A DNA stretch of 14,996 nt. Source: Oscillospiraceae bacterium (GTDB taxonomy: Bacteria > Bacillota > Clostridia > Oscillospirales > Ruminococcaceae). Below the pieces are notes generated by a model, which did no database searches, was not told the origin of the DNA, and saw only the letters and a list, made by a program, of their open reading frames with translations. The translations under genes and the position numbers were made by a program. The stretch is taken from positions 1-14,996 of the forward strand of contig CAAGBQ010000108.1 of NCBI GenBank assembly GCA_900768105.1. Direction: 5' to 3'. Positions 14,502 through 14,996 of the stretch are shown here, in pieces. Numbering within the stretch: the first letter of the stretch is position 1; each line of letters begins with the position of its first letter.

Positions 14502-14523
14502 TAGAATAATTACATCATTTAAT
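14495..14523 (+). promoter_or_regulatory. Promoter of the XRE regulator gene
   Basis: TTGTCG (14495-14500), a 17-base spacer and TTTAAT (14518-14523). Its -35 overlaps the -35 of the leftward promoter, so the two are back to back, and the TACATCAT half-site (14511-14518) ends in its spacer. The match to consensus is moderate. Confidence 0.55.
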
Positions 14524-14571
14524 GAATTAACAGCACATACTAAAATTGATGTATTAAAGGAGGTGTATGCC

Positions 14572-14913
14572 GTGAGCACGGACCCGAAAATAAACAGAGA
14601 GCTTGGCGAAAAAATAAAAATTGTGAGAAAAGCGCGCGGCTATACACGGGAAGCTTTGGCGGAGCAAATAGATGTAAGCTCGCGCTTCCTTGCGGATATA
14701 GAAGCAGGAAAGGTAGGCGCTTCCCTTATAACATTAAAAAGAGTATGCCAAACCCTCGGAATTTCGGCGGATTATCTTTTGGGGCTGGCGGGCGAACAAA
14801 GGGATGATTTGCTGCCTGCGGAAGCCACCGAACGGATAAAGCAGTTCAACCTAAAATACGCTCCGCATTTAAACGAAATCATAAAGGCTTTTTGTGAAGC
14901 CGTAAAAGAATAA
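14572..14913 (+). CDS. XRE-family helix-turn-helix regulator
   Basis: A 113-residue DNA-binding protein. The HTH_3/Cro-CI domain covers residues 11-70: LGEKIKIVRKARGYTREALA, then the turn and recognition helix VSSRFLADIEAGKVGAS, then LITLKRVCQTLGISADYLL. The remaining 40 residues (LPAEATERIKQFNLKY and on) are helical and may dimerise. No ligand domain or protease fold is present, so it looks like a simple repressor. GTG at 14572 is chosen because AAAGGAGG (14556-14563) lies 8 bases upstream; the in-frame GTG at 14563 overlaps that site. It is divergent from the two zinc-ribbon membrane genes, and the shared gap holds operator repeats, so autoregulation and control of those genes are likely. 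It ends at its own terminator (14921-14958). Confidence 0.88.
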   Translation: MSTDPKINRELGEKIKIVRKARGYTREALAEQIDVSSRFLADIEAGKVGASLITLKRVCQTLGISADYLLGLAGEQRDDLLPAEATERIKQFNLKYAPHLNEIIKAFCEAVKE

Positions 14914-14920
14914 GCGAATG

Positions 14921-14958
14921 CCAAAAACCCCCGCCGTGAAAACGGCGGGGGGTTTTGG
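14921..14958 (+). terminator. Intrinsic terminator of the XRE regulator gene
   Basis: CCAAAAACCCCCGCCGT (14921-14937) pairs with ACGGCGGGGGGTTTTGG (14942-14958) around a GAAA loop, with the C and G runs differing by one base. The TTTT tract lies inside the 3' arm. Bases 14959-14996 are A-rich at the very end and carry no gene I can see. Confidence 0.85.
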
Positions 14959-14996
14959 CGGCCTTTCGGGTCCCAAAAAAAAGGGTAAAGAAAAAA

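Noticed and set aside
14959..14996. A-rich tail at the window end as a repeat or contig-end artefact
   Set aside because: It is too short to judge; ordinary intergenic sequence after a terminator explains it equally well.

Overview
The window looks like chromosomal DNA of a Gram-positive anaerobe, most likely a gut Clostridium-class bacterium of the Oscillospiraceae/Ruminococcaceae type. The grounds are strong AGGAGG-type ribosome sites, a sortase-type C-terminal anchor of the NPxTG kind on a cysteine-rich repeat protein, a lipobox on the phosphate-binding protein, TTGACA/TATAAT-like promoters with A/T-rich spacers, and a ferredoxin-type aldo/keto reductase typical of strict anaerobes. The placement is inference from gene style, not from a database match. 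No rRNA, tRNA, CRISPR array, insertion sequence or phage gene is visible.

Left part (1-6074, plus strand): the 3' end of a repeat-rich, wall-anchored surface protein with its terminator; an aldo/keto reductase with two C-terminal 4Fe-4S motifs; a MATE efflux transporter preceded by a promoter and then a perfect terminator hairpin; an APC-family amino-acid permease with its own promoter; and a small two-repeat YegP/DUF1508 protein. A symmetric terminator at 6034-6073 closes this block and also the convergent block that follows.

Centre (6173-13455, minus strand): a complete phosphate-starvation locus. Read in its own direction it is pstS, hairpin, pstC, pstA, pstB, phoU, a PhoB/PhoP-type response regulator, a PhoR-type sensor kinase, and a HAD-IIA phosphatase. 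From pstC to the kinase, genes overlap or are 5 bases apart, so they are surely one transcription unit with translational coupling. Upstream of pstS lies an array of TTTTACA repeats with 11-base spacing that fits a Pho box, so the operon probably drives its own regulator. A perfect 14-bp hairpin between pstS and pstC probably lets the binding protein be made in excess over the permease.

Right part (13472-14958): two small zinc-ribbon membrane proteins on the minus strand and a divergent XRE-type helix-turn-helix regulator on the plus strand. The 111-base gap holds back-to-back promoters whose spacers carry ATGATGTA operator copies: one perfect palindrome and two single half-sites. This compact regulator/membrane-protein module is the least familiar part of the window and the best candidate for something undescribed. 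The rest is well-known biology in a tidy arrangement.
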